Positions 16,768-26,587 are shown, numbered from the stretch's first letter. The stretch is 64,000 nucleotides of DNA from Bacteroidales bacterium (GCA_024400875.1 JAKSMB010000002.1:62001-126000); one strand, 5' to 3'. Translations and numbers: made by a program. Notes: generated from the letters alone by a model not told the origin.

Positions 16768-18054
16768 TTATTTGGAGTAATAATCCAACACTTCTTCCAG
16801 TGCTTTCTTGCATACAGGACAGAAGTCGTCGTAAACAATGGTGTGCATGGTGCAGTGCATGCTCGGACGATATACGCCTTTTGCAACGTAACCACCTCCT
16901 TCGTAAACACCTACCTTGTCGTACTCCGGTGTGCCTCTCTTGGCTGGTGGAGTTGGAATGGAAGTGCCCGACTCAAGTTGGTCAACCCATTTGCTCTCAA
17001 AATTAACCAATGTGGTTAAGTTTGGTTCAACAGGTTCTACACCAGCAGGATAGAAGTCTTGAACGGTGACTTCGGAGGTGTAGTATTCGTCGGCTAAACC
17101 ACCAATAAGATGTCCCATCTCGTGTACGATTACGTAGTCGGGATGATCACCGTGGTTGTATACGGTACAGTAGAAGTTGTAGAAACCTGCACCACCGTAT
17201 TTTTCTGTGTTACAAATAACAACGATAACGTCATACGGAGCATCGTCGGCTACTTCGTGCATATTCCAGATACCATTGCATATGAGGTAACGGTCGAGTT
17301 CCAGACCGTTGAATGTGCTGTTTAAGAGGGTTTTGCGATAGATGTTGTTTTGAGGTTGAGTAATGCCAGATTCTTCGGAATAACCCTCAATGTAGCGGAT
17401 GTTTACTTTCTTGCTCATCTCTTTGTATGGTGAACAATTCATCACGTAAGAGGCAAAGCGTTTCATATCAGCTTTCATCAGCTTAGCATCGCTTTCGGCA
17501 TATCCGTCTGGAATGAAAAGTATGTCAATAGCTTTTTCAGGCTTGTTACCAATGTGAAGATTCTTGGTTTTATAGTCTTTAAGCATGGGAGAAGTCTCGG
17601 TCTCTTTTGGGTTGAAATAGGAGATATTCAACGTGCTTGGGTTTCTTTTGCGGTCGAATGTGGTGAATTTCAAACGTACCGTATTCTTGGGGAATGGCAT
17701 ATTGATACATTCTTCCATCGAAGCGACTTGCGTTTGCCCTGGCTCTGTGGTTCGATATTCGTTGAACAGACAATTGTAACTCCTACTGAATATAAGTTTA
17801 TTGGAAAGAGAGTCGTAAACTTCAAGCAATAGGTCGCCGTAGTTGTGCGGTTCGATGAGGTACTGGCGAGTGCCGTTCCATTGTCCACCTTCATTGAAAT
17901 GGTCAATCTGTATAGTTTCTTCGGTAGCATTTCCAATGTGTAGATAGCTGATACGAAGTGTTTTGTCTTTGAAAAATTGATCAAAATGCTGCGCAAAGGA
18001 TGTCATGATTGTACAGCAAATAAGCAATGCAGAAAGAAAAAATGTTTTTTTCAT
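16768..18054 (-). CDS. Secreted M64 family metalloprotease
   Basis: 428 residues with a signal peptide (MKKTFFLSAL...MTSFAQ). The zinc site is HEMGHLIGGLADEY at residues 311-324: His311, Glu312 and His315, followed by the LADEY signature of the M64 (IgA-peptidase-type) family. The N-terminal ~150 residues form a beta-rich domain usual in these proteins. Family members include a secreted IgA1-cleaving enzyme from Clostridium ramosum; the substrate here is not known. There is no T9SS sorting domain at the C-terminus, so export to the periplasm by Sec is the simplest reading. Confidence 0.88.
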   Translation of the reverse strand: MKKTFFLSALLICCTIMTSFAQHFDQFFKDKTLRISYLHIGNATEETIQIDHFNEGGQWNGTRQYLIEPHNYGDLLLEVYDSLSNKLIFSRSYNCLFNEYRTTEPGQTQVASMEECINMPFPKNTVRLKFTTFDRKRNPSTLNISYFNPKETETSPMLKDYKTKNLHIGNKPEKAIDILFIPDGYAESDAKLMKADMKRFASYVMNCSPYKEMSKKVNIRYIEGYSEESGITQPQNNIYRKTLLNSTFNGLELDRYLICNGIWNMHEVADDAPYDVIVVICNTEKYGGAGFYNFYCTVYNHGDHPDYVIVHEMGHLIGGLADEYYTSEVTVQDFYPAGVEPVEPNLTTLVNFESKWVDQLESGTSIPTPPAKRGTPEYDKVGVYEGGGYVAKGVYRPSMHCTMHTIVYDDFCPVCKKALEEVLDYYSK

Positions 18055-18077
18055 TGTAGATGTTTTAATAATGAGTG

Positions 18078-18085
18078 CAAAAATA
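18078..18085 (-). promoter_or_regulatory. -7 promoter element of the M64 gene
   Basis: TATTTTTG followed by C on the minus strand, 23 bases before the ATG at 18054. Confidence 0.65.
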
Positions 18086-18107
18086 GAAAAGTTTTCGATT
18101 TTTTTAT

Positions 18108-18115
18108 TATTTTTG
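18108..18115 (+). promoter_or_regulatory. -7 promoter element of tRNA-Thr
   Basis: TATTTTTG followed by C, 13 bases before the mature tRNA 5' end; divergent from the M64 promoter. Confidence 0.7.
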
Positions 18116-18128
18116 CAGCCTCAAAAAA

Positions 18129-18201
<73 letters not shown>

Positions 18202-18202
18202 C

Positions 18203-18234
18203 AAAAAAAAGCGCTCAAGTGAGCGCTTTTTTTA
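18203..18234. terminator. Bidirectional terminator between tRNA-Thr and pfkB
   Basis: Stem GCGCTC (18211-18216) with GAGCGC (18221-18226), flanked by eight A upstream and seven T downstream. On the minus strand it overlaps the stop of the kinase gene. Confidence 0.88.
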
Positions 18235-19203
18235 TTCGAAGAATGTCTTTTGAACTTCATCCCAGATTTCATCGGGCAGTTTGGCGCCGATATATTCAAT
18301 CATTTTAGCGGATAAGAATGAGGCAAGATCACCAGCCTTTTGTGCGGAATAGCCATTTAGCAAGCCATAAAGGAAACCAGAGGCGTAGATGTCGCCAGCA
18401 CCTGTGGTGTCACGACGAACAGCATCCACCGGTTCGATGGTGGTGATTTCTCCATTCATCTTGATTAATGAACCGTCCTTACCAATTTTCACGATGGCGA
18501 TAGGACAGTATTCGGAAAGAACATTCAATGCGTCAACACCCTCTTTGCCGGTGAAGGCTTTAGCTTCTTCTTCATTAGCGAAGATGATGTCAACGTAGTT
18601 GGTGAGCAATATCTTTACAAAGTCGTAATTGGCTTCGATGATGTTGTAGCTGGCCATATCCATAGAGATTTGAAGACCTTTTTCTTTGGCAATCTGGCAA
18701 ACACGGAGGATGAGGTCGTGATTAAAGATCAGGTATCCTTCAACGTGAATGCAGTCGTATTGTGCGATGATCTCTGGGTCCAGTTCATCTGGAGTCATCG
18801 TTGCCGCTGCGCCAAGATAAGTGGCGAAAGTGCGTTCGGCATCTGCAGAGATGAATGTTGTAGCAATGCCTGTATCTTCTGTGCTTTGGATGAGGTGTGG
18901 CGTTACGTTGAAGCGCTTCATCTCGTCGCGGAAGAATTGTCCCATGGTGTCAGGACCTACCTTTCCGATATATCCGGCAGGAGCGCCTAAACGAGATAAT
19001 CCGTGAATGGTGTTAGAGGTGGAACCTCCTGTTGCACAGGATTGTTGCATGTTCTTGATACGCTCGTGGATTTCGCGCTTGCGGTCGGCATCAATCATCA
19101 CCATACCGCCTTTGTCAAGATCGTTCTGGGATAGAATCTCATCGTTGTCGATGTTTAAAAGAATGTCCACGAGGGCATTACCAATACCTAATATCTTTTT
19201 CAT
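18232..19203 (-). CDS. PfkB family carbohydrate/adenosine kinase
   Basis: 323 residues. GGSTSNTIHGLSRLG near residue 58 is the substrate-side PfkB signature, and DTTGAGDIYASGFLYG near residue 262 is the second, with the catalytic Asp in GAGD. The overall look is that of the adenosine kinase-like subgroup common in Bacteroidota, which phosphorylates nucleosides or sugars with ATP. The substrate cannot be fixed from sequence. It is the last gene of the holA-valS unit; its start overlaps the preceding small membrane gene by 4 bases (ATGA). Confidence 0.88.
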   Translation of the reverse strand: MKKILGIGNALVDILLNIDNDEILSQNDLDKGGMVMIDADRKREIHERIKNMQQSCATGGSTSNTIHGLSRLGAPAGYIGKVGPDTMGQFFRDEMKRFNVTPHLIQSTEDTGIATTFISADAERTFATYLGAAATMTPDELDPEIIAQYDCIHVEGYLIFNHDLILRVCQIAKEKGLQISMDMASYNIIEANYDFVKILLTNYVDIIFANEEEAKAFTGKEGVDALNVLSEYCPIAIVKIGKDGSLIKMNGEITTIEPVDAVRRDTTGAGDIYASGFLYGLLNGYSAQKAGDLASFLSAKMIEYIGAKLPDEIWDEVQKTFFE

Positions 19204-19391
19204 TTTTTTTCTCCTTCTTGTTGTTTCTTCTTTCTTTCAATGATGGCGTAGCTTACCCAATAGCCGATAGTTACGGCCAAGGTTACGCCCACCACGATAG
19301 GGAAGCGTTCGTTGAGCGCTCCCCTGTCGATGAACGTAAAGGGTATGAGGCATATAGCCAACAACATAAAATAGCGTAGCCAGGCCTTCAT
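19200..19391 (-). CDS. Small two-helix membrane protein
   Basis: 63 residues with two predicted membrane segments (about 5-21 and 31-50), an acidic/basic loop (DRGALNERFP) and a charged Lys/Glu-rich C-terminal tail. I recognise no family. It is wedged between valS (TAATG, 1-base overlap) and the kinase (ATGA, 4-base overlap). This double overlap argues for a real, translationally coupled gene. Confidence 0.72.
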   Translation of the reverse strand: MKAWLRYFMLLAICLIPFTFIDRGALNERFPIVVGVTLAVTIGYWVSYAIIERKKKQQEGEKK

Positions 19392-22024
19392 TATTTCAGT
19401 TTTGAAAGTTGTTCTTTAATGATTCGGATCTTTTCTTCAGCGTCAGCTTGTTTTTTGCGTTCCATATCTACCACTTTTTGCGGTGCATTGTTTACAAAGC
19501 TTTCGTTGGAGAGTTTTTTCATGACACCCATCAAGAATCCTTCAGCATATTTAAGGTCAGCTTCCAGTTTCTTGATTTCTTCTTCTGCATTGATGAGTCC
19601 TTCCAATGGAACTGAATATTTCACATTTTGTTCAATGAAGGAAGCACCATTCACTTCGCCGTTTTCGCCAACATAGTCGATAGCTTCAACGTTGGCCAGT
19701 TTCATTACAACAGCATCCATACCGGCATTGGCGGTTGAGGCTTCGGCGTGAACATTCAATTTCAGAGCGTTCTTGTTTGCAATGTTCTTTTCGGAACGGA
19801 TCTTACGGATCTGTTCGATGACGCTACGCGTGTTAGTGAATGCGTTCAACAGATTTTGGTCGATGGTTGCGCTCTTTGGCATTTCAACTTTCATGATGGA
19901 TTCACCGTCCTTGCGTTCGCGGAGCGCATGCCATAATTCTTCAGTGATGAATGGCATGAATGGATGCAAGATTTCCATCAGTTTTTCAAAGATGTTGATG
20001 ATGTCGGCAAGTGTCTTTGCATCAACAGGCTTCTGATAAGGTGGTTTAACTACTTCCAAGAAACAGGAGCAGAAGTCGTCCCAGATGAGTTTATAAACAG
20101 ACATCAGTGCTTCTGACAGACGATAGCGTTTGAAGTCTTCTTCCATGGATGCCAATACTTCGTTGATGCGTTGTTCCATCCAGTCGATAGCAACTCTTGT
20201 GTGCAGAGGTTGCTCGCCGTTGTTGTCCACATCCCAGCCTTTAACCAAACGGAAGGCATTCCACAGCTTGTTGCTGAAGTTACGGCCTTGCTCGCATAAT
20301 GACTCGTCGAAGAGCAGGTCGTTGCCGGCAGGGGAGGTGATGAGCATGCCGAAACGTACGCCGTCAGCACCATATTGTTCCATCAGGAGGATAGGGTCTG
20401 GTGAGTTACCGAGTGATTTGGACATTTTGCGATGCAGTTTGTCGCGAACGGTACCGGTGAAATATACATCCTTGAATGGGATGGCACCATTCCATTCCAA
20501 CCCTGCCATAATCATACGTGCCACCCAGAAGAAGATGATGTCGGGAGCGGTGATCAATGCGGAGGTTGGGTAGTAATAGTTGATTTCTGGATTGTTCGGA
20601 TTACGAACGCCGTCAAAAACGGAGAGTGGCCACAACCAGGAAGAGAACCAGGTGTCCATAACGTCCTCGTCTTGCTTGAGGTCGGCAATGGTGAGGTTCA
20701 ATTCAGGGAATCTCTCTTGTGCGATGGATAAAGCTTCTTCTGCATTGTGAGCAACGATGAATTCGTGGTTTGGCAAGTAGAAAGCCGGGATGCGGTGGCC
20801 CCACCACAACTGACGGCTGATACACCAGTCTTTCACGTTTTCCATCCAGTGTGCGTATGTGTTTTTGAATTTCTCAGGGTAGAACTTGATTTCACCGTTC
20901 ATAACGGCATCAAGAGCAGGTTTTGCCATTTCGTCCATCTTGCAGAACCATTGCATAGAAAGCTTAGGTTCAATTACTTCGTTGGTTCTTTCAGAGAAGC
21001 CTACTTTGTTCACGTAGTCTTCGATCTTAACCATATTGCCAGCTTCTTCCAACAATGGGATGATGGCCTTACGTGCTTCGAAACGATCCATGCCAACGAG
21101 GAATTGAGCGCTTTCGCTCAAAGTACCGTTGTCGTTGAAGATGTTGATGGTTTCCAAGTGATGCTTGATACCAAGGTTGTAGTCGTTGATGTCATGTGCA
21201 GGTGTGATCTTCAATGCACCTGTACCGAATTCACGCTCTACGTATTCGTCGTAAATCAATGGGATGGAACGGTTTACCAATGGAACGATGGCGCGTTTGC
21301 CTTTGTACTTGGCGTAGCGCTCATCTTCTGGATGCATGCAGATGGCAGAGTCGCCGAGGATGGTTTCCGGACGGGTGGTGGCAATCGTGATATATTCACC
21401 AGGCTCACCCTCGATTTGATAGCGAACGTAATAGAGCTTGGATTGAAGTTCTTTGTAGATAACTTCTTCATCAGAAACGGCGGTCAGGGCTTTTGGATCC
21501 CAGTTGACCATACGCACGCCGCGATAGATTTTGCCTTTGTTGTAAAGGTCAACGAAGATGTCGATAACAGCCTCGGAAAGGTCGGCATCCATGGTGAACT
21601 TGGTACGATCCCAGTCGCAGGAAGCACCCAATTTGCGGAGTTGTTGCAAGATGATGCCGCCATGCTTTTCTTTCCATTGCCAAGCATGTTCGAGGAATTG
21701 CTCGCGAGTGAGATCTTTCTTCTCGATGCCTTGCTCCTTGAGGAGGTTGACAACCTTGGCTTCGGTTGCAATGGAAGCGTGGTCGGTGCCAGGTACCCAA
21801 ACGGCGTTGAAACCGTTCATGCGTGCGCGGCGGATGAGCACGTCCTGGATGGTGTTGTTGAGCATGTGGCCCATGTGCAATACGCCAGTCACATTTGGCG
21901 GAGGGATAACGATCGTGTAAGCCGGACGACTGTCGGGCTCGGAGTGAAACATACGATTGTCAGTCCAATATTTATACCATTTATCTTCGACCGCTGTTGG
22001 ATCGTATTTAGTAGCTAATTCCAT
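19391..22024 (-). CDS. valS: Valyl-tRNA synthetase
   Basis: 877 residues, the usual size of the class I enzyme that charges tRNA-Val and edits threonyl products. [13 protein letters not shown] carries the HIGH-type motif at 50-53, and [12 protein letters not shown] is the KMSKS loop. The C-terminal coiled-coil arm typical of ValS is present in the last 70 residues ([17 protein letters not shown]...). It follows holA by 17 bases and precedes the small membrane gene with a 1-base overlap. Confidence 0.98.
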   Translation of the reverse strand: MELATKYDPTAVEDKWYKYWTDNRMFHSEPDSRPAYTIVIPPPNVTGVLHMGHMLNNTIQDVLIRRARMNGFNAVWVPGTDHASIATEAKVVNLLKEQGIEKKDLTREQFLEHAWQWKEKHGGIILQQLRKLGASCDWDRTKFTMDADLSEAVIDIFVDLYNKGKIYRGVRMVNWDPKALTAVSDEEVIYKELQSKLYYVRYQIEGEPGEYITIATTRPETILGDSAICMHPEDERYAKYKGKRAIVPLVNRSIPLIYDEYVEREFGTGALKITPAHDINDYNLGIKHHLETINIFNDNGTLSESAQFLVGMDRFEARKAIIPLLEEAGNMVKIEDYVNKVGFSERTNEVIEPKLSMQWFCKMDEMAKPALDAVMNGEIKFYPEKFKNTYAHWMENVKDWCISRQLWWGHRIPAFYLPNHEFIVAHNAEEALSIAQERFPELNLTIADLKQDEDVMDTWFSSWLWPLSVFDGVRNPNNPEINYYYPTSALITAPDIIFFWVARMIMAGLEWNGAIPFKDVYFTGTVRDKLHRKMSKSLGNSPDPILLMEQYGADGVRFGMLITSPAGNDLLFDESLCEQGRNFSNKLWNAFRLVKGWDVDNNGEQPLHTRVAIDWMEQRINEVLASMEEDFKRYRLSEALMSVYKLIWDDFCSCFLEVVKPPYQKPVDAKTLADIINIFEKLMEILHPFMPFITEELWHALRERKDGESIMKVEMPKSATIDQNLLNAFTNTRSVIEQIRKIRSEKNIANKNALKLNVHAEASTANAGMDAVVMKLANVEAIDYVGENGEVNGASFIEQNVKYSVPLEGLINAEEEIKKLEADLKYAEGFLMGVMKKLSNESFVNNAPQKVVDMERKKQADAEEKIRIIKEQLSKLK

Positions 22025-22041
22025 TGTGTAAACTTGTTTAT

Positions 22042-23043
22042 TTATGCATTTAATATTTTAAAAATCATTTCTTTAAGCAACTCTCCGCCTTCTAAATTGT
22101 CTACGTCCACGCCTTTTGACTTGGCATCATACTCTTCCAGGATGGCAATGATGTTGATCAGTTGCGGAAGCGTATAACGATTGGCATAGCCAGTCAGCTT
22201 GTTCAGGACGAATGAGTTGGAATTCTTGAAGATGTTTTTAAGATTGTCGCTGCTTTTGTCGGCGGCAAGATGGTAATGAAGCATCTTCTGAAAGAATGGA
22301 TAGAGTTGTCCAATGGTTTTGACATTGGGATTTTCGCGCTGATGTTGTGCAAAGTTCAGCATGATTTTGTAGGTCTTCTGCTGGTCTCGGTTTCCTAAGG
22401 CATCCTGCAATTCGAAAATGTTGTATTCTTTGCTGATGCCGATGTATTTCTCCACAACATCGAGGGTGATGTTGCTGTTAGGAGGTAAGATGAGGCGCAG
22501 CTTCTCCAGCTCCTTGTGGATTCGGGAGAGGTCGTTGCCGATATGCTCTGCCAAAAGATTAGCAGTATTGGCATCAATGTGGAATTTGAAATGCGCAACC
22601 TGCTTTTCGATCCATCCGGCCAGTTGGTAATCTTTTTCTCCGACGGACTCAAACACTACGCCGTGTTTTTCAAAGGGCTTGTACTGTTTAGGGGTCAGCT
22701 TGCCATATTTGTAACAGATTACCAGTATGGTGGAGGCGAGAGGGTTCTCTGCGTATGCGCTTAATTGATCGAAGTTGCGCATCTCCTTGGCTTCTTTGAG
22801 GATGACCAATCGAATGGGACTGCCGAATGGATACTCCTTTGCACTGGCGATTACGTCAGCCGGTTGCGTATCCTTACCGTACAATACTACCTGGTTGAAG
22901 TCACGATCCGCTTCATCAATGACCGTGTTTTCCATATATTTGCACAGCTGGTCGATGTAGAATGGCTCTTCTCCCATAAAGAGATAGACGGGAGCATATT
23001 GCTTTTTCTGTAGCTGGCTTTTCAGATCTTCTAACTTAATCAT
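22042..23043 (-). CDS. holA: DNA polymerase III delta subunit
   Basis: 333 residues. HolA opens the beta sliding clamp as part of the clamp-loader complex. The N-terminal region [18 protein letters not shown] is the family's degenerate P-loop-like start, and the middle ([20 protein letters not shown]) and C-terminal helical collar follow in order. It is the first gene of the holA-valS-membrane protein-pfkB operon, with a TAnnTTTG promoter about 20 bases upstream. Confidence 0.93.
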   Translation of the reverse strand: MIKLEDLKSQLQKKQYAPVYLFMGEEPFYIDQLCKYMENTVIDEADRDFNQVVLYGKDTQPADVIASAKEYPFGSPIRLVILKEAKEMRNFDQLSAYAENPLASTILVICYKYGKLTPKQYKPFEKHGVVFESVGEKDYQLAGWIEKQVAHFKFHIDANTANLLAEHIGNDLSRIHKELEKLRLILPPNSNITLDVVEKYIGISKEYNIFELQDALGNRDQQKTYKIMLNFAQHQRENPNVKTIGQLYPFFQKMLHYHLAADKSSDNLKNIFKNSNSFVLNKLTGYANRYTLPQLINIIAILEEYDAKSKGVDVDNLEGGELLKEMIFKILNA

Positions 23044-23064
23044 AGTTCATTGCGATGGAGCGTG

Positions 23065-23072
23065 CAAAGATA
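23065..23072 (-). promoter_or_regulatory. -7 promoter element of the holA operon
   Basis: TATCTTTG followed by C on the minus strand, 21 bases before the holA ATG. Upstream (23080-23110) is a G/A-rich low-complexity stretch. Confidence 0.7.
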
Positions 23073-23107
23073 CAAAAAAGGATAAAGGGATGAAAGGGTA
23101 GAGGGGT

Positions 23108-23145
23108 GAAAAAAAGAAAGCCACTCCGGGAGGAGCAGCTTTTCT
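23108..23145 (-). terminator. Intrinsic terminator of rplU-rpmA
   Basis: On the minus strand AAAGCTGCTCC pairs with GGAGTGGCTTT (two G-T wobbles) around loop TCCC, followed by CTTTTTTT. About 40 bases after the rpmA stop. Confidence 0.8.
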
Positions 23146-23183
23146 TAAATCAAACATTATGAACAAAATATCACTTACATCAT

Positions 23184-23441
23184 CTACTCTTGAGGAGTAA
23201 CGGATACAAATGATTTATCTTTGTAGGTTTTTCTGAAACTTACGATACCATCACAAAGTGCATACAAAGTGTGATCCTTGCCCATACCTACGTTTTGACC
23301 TGGGTTATGAACAGTACCTCTTTGACGAACGATAATGTTACCTGCCTTTGCAAATTGACCACCGAAGATTTTCAAACCTAATCTTTTACTAGCTGATTCG
23401 CGGCCGTTCTGTGAACTACCGACACCTTTTTTGTGTGCCAT
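23184..23441 (-). CDS. rpmA: Ribosomal protein L27
   Basis: 85 residues, typical for bL27, which lies near the peptidyl-transferase centre. The conserved start [16 protein letters not shown] is directly at the initiator Met, with no Firmicute-type N-terminal extension needing cleavage. [16 protein letters not shown] and HPG-type [14 protein letters not shown] are clear. It is 30 bases downstream of rplU in the same operon. Confidence 0.98.
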   Translation of the reverse strand: MAHKKGVGSSQNGRESASKRLGLKIFGGQFAKAGNIIVRQRGTVHNPGQNVGMGKDHTLYALCDGIVSFRKTYKDKSFVSVTPQE

Positions 23442-23471
23442 ATCTTTTTATTTTATTTCGTTAATACTAAA

Positions 23472-23783
23472 TTATAAGGTGATGCTATCAATCTTAATAG
23501 CGGTCAAACATTGACGATGACCATTCAATTTTTGATAACCTTTTCTTCTTTTTTTCTTGAAAACAAGAACTTTGTCACCTTTGAGATGTTTTTGAACGGT
23601 AGCAGTTACTACAGCACCTTCTACGGTTGGAGTACCTACTTTTACAGAACCGTCGTTACCTACTAACATCACGCGGTCGAATTTAACTTGTGAACCTTCT
23701 TCAGCCTGGAGGCGTTGAACATAGACTCTGCGGTCTTTTTCAATCTTGAATTGTTGCCCGGCGATTTCTACAATTGCGTACAT
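23472..23783 (-). CDS. rplU: Ribosomal protein L21
   Basis: 103 residues, the standard bL21 length. [17 protein letters not shown] opens the protein, and [18 protein letters not shown] with the TAIKIDSI end is the family signature. bL21 binds 23S rRNA in the large subunit. First gene of rplU-rpmA, with its own promoter at 23818-23825. Confidence 0.98.
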   Translation of the reverse strand: MYAIVEIAGQQFKIEKDRRVYVQRLQAEEGSQVKFDRVMLVGNDGSVKVGTPTVEGAVVTATVQKHLKGDKVLVFKKKRRKGYQKLNGHRQCLTAIKIDSITL

Positions 23784-23817
23784 TTTTTTATAATTTTAGT
23801 TGATAATTTAGGGGCGG

Positions 23818-23825
23818 CAAAAATA
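23818..23825 (-). promoter_or_regulatory. -7 promoter element of rplU-rpmA
   Basis: TATTTTTG followed by C on the minus strand, 34 bases before the rplU ATG. It is almost back to back with the htrA promoter. Confidence 0.7.
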
Positions 23826-23838
23826 GAAAAAAATCATT

Positions 23839-23846
23839 TATCTTTG
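23839..23846 (+). promoter_or_regulatory. -7 promoter element of htrA
   Basis: TATCTTTG, 67 bases before the ATG at 23914; the two -7 boxes of this divergent pair are only 13 bases apart, so polymerase could hardly use both at once. Confidence 0.6.
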
Positions 23847-23913
23847 TCTGCCTTGCAATTTTTTTTTCATTATTCCGTTAACCTCTCGCTTTAAGTTTAT
23901 AAAATCTATTGAA

Positions 23914-25023
23914 ATGGAAAAGATTATTTTTAAAAATGTGCTGTTAATCACTGTTTTAACATTTTTCTGCTTTTCATTTTCTGCCAACGCCCAAAGCACT
24001 GCCAAGTCTTCAAAATATGTAGATTTGTCGGATGCTGCTGAGAATTCAGTCAATGCCGTTGTATATATTAAGACAGAATTTACCCAAAAAACTTCCATGT
24101 GGGACGATTTTTTCGGGGGTACGATATGGGAACATTTTTTTGGAAGTATGTCACCGAGCCTCTATCCGGTTCAAGCGGCTGGTTCAGGTGTTATCGTGTC
24201 TGAAGATGGTTACATCATCACCAATAACCACGTTGTTGCAGATGCTGTAAAGACAACGATCACGTTGAACGATAAACGTGAGTTTGCCGGTATTATAGTG
24301 GGCACCGATCCGAGCGCCGATCTTGCTCTGATTAAGATTGAAGCGGAAGGTCTTCCGTATCTCAAATTCGCAAATTCCGACTCATTGCGCCTGGGACAAT
24401 GGGTGTTGGCGGTAGGAAATCCTATGAACCTCACCTCTACCGTTACGGCGGGTATCATCAGCGCCAAGGCACGCCAGCTTGAAATGGCCGGTAAGGGCGC
24501 TACGGAGGAGAGCTACCTGCAGACGGACGCTGCTGTCAACTCTGGAAACTCAGGCGGAGCTCTGGTTAATGCAGAGGGTAGACTCGTGGGTATCAATACC
24601 GCAATCGCTTCCGGAAATGGATTCTATACCGGATACTCTTTTGCTATCCCTTCCAATATTGTTAAAAAGATATATTTGGATTTAAAAGATTATGGTCAAG
24701 TACAGAAGGCTTATTTGGGCATTTCTATTGTTGAATTGAATGCCAGCTTGGCAAATGAATACGGACTGGACGATGTGAAGGGAATCTATGTGGCTGACGT
24801 GGAGGAAGATGGCGCGGCTGCAAAAAATGGTTTTCAAGAAGGTGATGTGATCAAAACAATAGATGGTCATCCGGTAAATAGCCTTGCTGAGGTGCGTGGC
24901 GTATTGAAAACAAAGTCACCTGGCGATGAAGTCTCTGTCGCATTTGTCAGAAATGGAGCGAAAAATACCAAGACGGTTACCTTGCTGAATAGCGAAGGTA
25001 CAACGGATATTATTAAGAATTAA
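23914..25023 (+). CDS. HtrA/Deg family serine protease with a single PDZ domain
   Basis: 369 residues with an N-terminal signal segment (cleavage after SANAQ). Trypsin-like triad: His106 (TNNHVV), Asp136 (DPSADLALIKI) and Ser213 (GNSGG). Residues 270-360 form one PDZ domain (YLGISIVELN...GDVIKTIDGHPV). Classical DegP-type proteins of Bacteroides are near 500 residues with two PDZ domains; this one resembles DegS/short HtrA in layout, but with a cleavable-looking signal rather than an evident anchor. It should act in the periplasm on misfolded envelope proteins. It lies just upstream of rpoD, 74 bases apart. Confidence 0.92.
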   Translation: MEKIIFKNVLLITVLTFFCFSFSANAQSTAKSSKYVDLSDAAENSVNAVVYIKTEFTQKTSMWDDFFGGTIWEHFFGSMSPSLYPVQAAGSGVIVSEDGYIITNNHVVADAVKTTITLNDKREFAGIIVGTDPSADLALIKIEAEGLPYLKFANSDSLRLGQWVLAVGNPMNLTSTVTAGIISAKARQLEMAGKGATEESYLQTDAAVNSGNSGGALVNAEGRLVGINTAIASGNGFYTGYSFAIPSNIVKKIYLDLKDYGQVQKAYLGISIVELNASLANEYGLDDVKGIYVADVEEDGAAAKNGFQEGDVIKTIDGHPVNSLAEVRGVLKTKSPGDEVSVAFVRNGAKNTKTVTLLNSEGTTDIIKN

Positions 25024-25097
25024 TTTCTGTTGTGAGATTAGAACCGAAAGTTCTTACGTTTTTGACCTTATAATATACAATCATAAAACATAAAATT

Positions 25098-25958
25098 ATG
25101 CGTCAACTAAAAATTACAAAATCTATTACCAACCGAGACTCTGCCTCGTTGGAACGTTATCTATCGGAAATTGGAAAAGAACAGATGGTTAGTGCAGAGG
25201 AAGAAGTGGAACTTGCTCGCAGAATAAAAGCAGGGGATGAACAGGCGCTCACCAAACTCACTGTTACGAATCTCCGATTTGTGGTTTCTGTGGCTAAACA
25301 GTACCAAAATCAGGGTATTGGACTCCAAGATCTGATTAATGAAGGGAATGTGGGTTTGATAAAGGCTGCCAGAAGATTTGATGAAACCCGTGGTTTCAAA
25401 TTCATCTCTTATGCCGTATGGTGGATTCGCCAGGCCATCTTGCAAGCTATTGCAGAACAGTCTCGTGTTGTTCGTTTGCCTCTGAACCAAGTGGGCGTGA
25501 TCAATAAGATGAAGAAGGAGACTGCACGATTGGAACAGGAACTCAATCGTATGCCAACTAACGAGGAACTTGCAGAGGTGATGGGCTTGCCGGTATATAA
25601 GGTTGCTGAAATCTTGAAGATGAATAACCGCCCGCAGTCTATCGATTCGCCTATCGCTTCGGATGAGGAGACCCCCTTTGTGGATGTCTTTGTGCACGAC
25701 AATGCGGATGATACGGACAAGGTGCTGATGCAGGAGTCGCTGGCATCCGAGATCCGCGAAGTGCTGAAAACACTTCCGGAGAAGGAACGCGAGGTGCTGA
25801 CTCGTTTTTACGGCATTGATACCAGTCATGAATATACATTGGATGAAATTGGCGATGAACTGGACCTCTCACGAGAACGTGTCCGTCAACTCAAAGAACG
25901 CGCACTTAAGCGGTTGCGACAATGTACTATGAATAAAAGTTTGAAAAGTTATTTGTAA
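25098..25958 (+). CDS. rpoD: Primary RNA polymerase sigma factor
   Basis: 286 residues. The short group-1 sigma of Bacteroidota (sigma-ABfr type) lacks the long region 1.1. Region 1.2 is SLERYLSEIGKEQMVSAEEE, region 2 has NLRFVVSVAKQYQNQG and DETRGFKFISYAVWWIRQAI, and region 4 ends with LDEIGDELDLSRERVRQLKERAL. It recognises the TTTG/TAnnTTTG promoters found ahead of most genes here. gldD follows after 2 bases. Confidence 0.97.
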   Translation: MRQLKITKSITNRDSASLERYLSEIGKEQMVSAEEEVELARRIKAGDEQALTKLTVTNLRFVVSVAKQYQNQGIGLQDLINEGNVGLIKAARRFDETRGFKFISYAVWWIRQAILQAIAEQSRVVRLPLNQVGVINKMKKETARLEQELNRMPTNEELAEVMGLPVYKVAEILKMNNRPQSIDSPIASDEETPFVDVFVHDNADDTDKVLMQESLASEIREVLKTLPEKEREVLTRFYGIDTSHEYTLDEIGDELDLSRERVRQLKERALKRLRQCTMNKSLKSYL

Positions 25959-25960
25959 AT

Positions 25961-26557
25961 ATGAAGAAAACTACCCCATTATTGTTTTGTATGCTGATTT
26001 TGGGACTCGGACTTACCATCTCCTGTTCCCATAAAAAAGAGGCTTATACCCCAAAACCGCAGGCTTATTTCCGTATCGATTTGCCTGACCACCAGTATCA
26101 GAGATTTGATACAGTTCTGCCTTTTACTTTTGAGAATTCAGCTTACTCAAAGGTGACCATTAACAAGCAAGATAATGGAAACTGTTGGCTTGATGTTGAT
26201 TATCCGGAGTTGAATGCTACATTTAAGTTTACGTATGTTCCAATGCCTTGCGTTGATAGTTTGCGCTCTCTCATTGTGAAGGAGGAAAAGATGGTGAAAT
26301 TCCATTATCAGAAGGCTGACGATGTGGAATATTCTGTGATAAAAGATGCGGACGCGCGATTGTGGGGACAAATCTATGATATTGAAGGCAAGGAAGTTGC
26401 AACACCATTTCAGTTCTGGATGACCGATAGTGCTCGTCATTTTTTGAGGGGCACTTTGTACTTTAATTTTACGCCTAATAACGATTCTTTGCAACCTGTT
26501 ATCGACTATCTTCGCGCGGATGCTATGCACATTGTTGAAACTTTTCAATGGAAATAG
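25961..26557 (+). CDS. gldD: Gliding motility lipoprotein GldD
   Basis: 198 residues with a lipoprotein signal (LGLTISCSHKK, Cys at 22). The remainder follows the GldD pattern: YFRIDLPDHQYQRFD, a central LNATFKFTYVP block, DARLWGQIYDIEG and the closing TDSARHFLRGTLYF...PVIDYLRADAMHIVETFQWK order. GldD is required for gliding in Flavobacterium johnsoniae and occurs in many T9SS-bearing Bacteroidota. It begins 2 bases after rpoD, so the two are co-transcribed. sprA at 61 kb is the other T9SS/gliding gene in the window. Confidence 0.9.
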   Translation: MKKTTPLLFCMLILGLGLTISCSHKKEAYTPKPQAYFRIDLPDHQYQRFDTVLPFTFENSAYSKVTINKQDNGNCWLDVDYPELNATFKFTYVPMPCVDSLRSLIVKEEKMVKFHYQKADDVEYSVIKDADARLWGQIYDIEGKEVATPFQFWMTDSARHFLRGTLYFNFTPNNDSLQPVIDYLRADAMHIVETFQWK

Positions 26558-26565
26558 TATCTTTG
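26558..26565 (+). promoter_or_regulatory. -7 promoter element of the EEP-domain gene
   Basis: TATCTTTG followed by C begins at the base after the gldD stop and ends 22 bases before the ATG at 26588. Confidence 0.65.
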
Positions 26566-26587
26566 CCCCCTCTAAAATTGCCGATAT

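Noticed and set aside
20747-22018. A 423-codon plus-strand frame inside valS
   Set aside because: Exact antisense of conserved valS codons; no start context, promoter or known domain.
23080-23110. G/A-rich stretch upstream of the holA promoter considered as another heptamer array
   Set aside because: Spacing between units varies from 7 to 8 bases and no GCYT core is present, so it is only low complexity.
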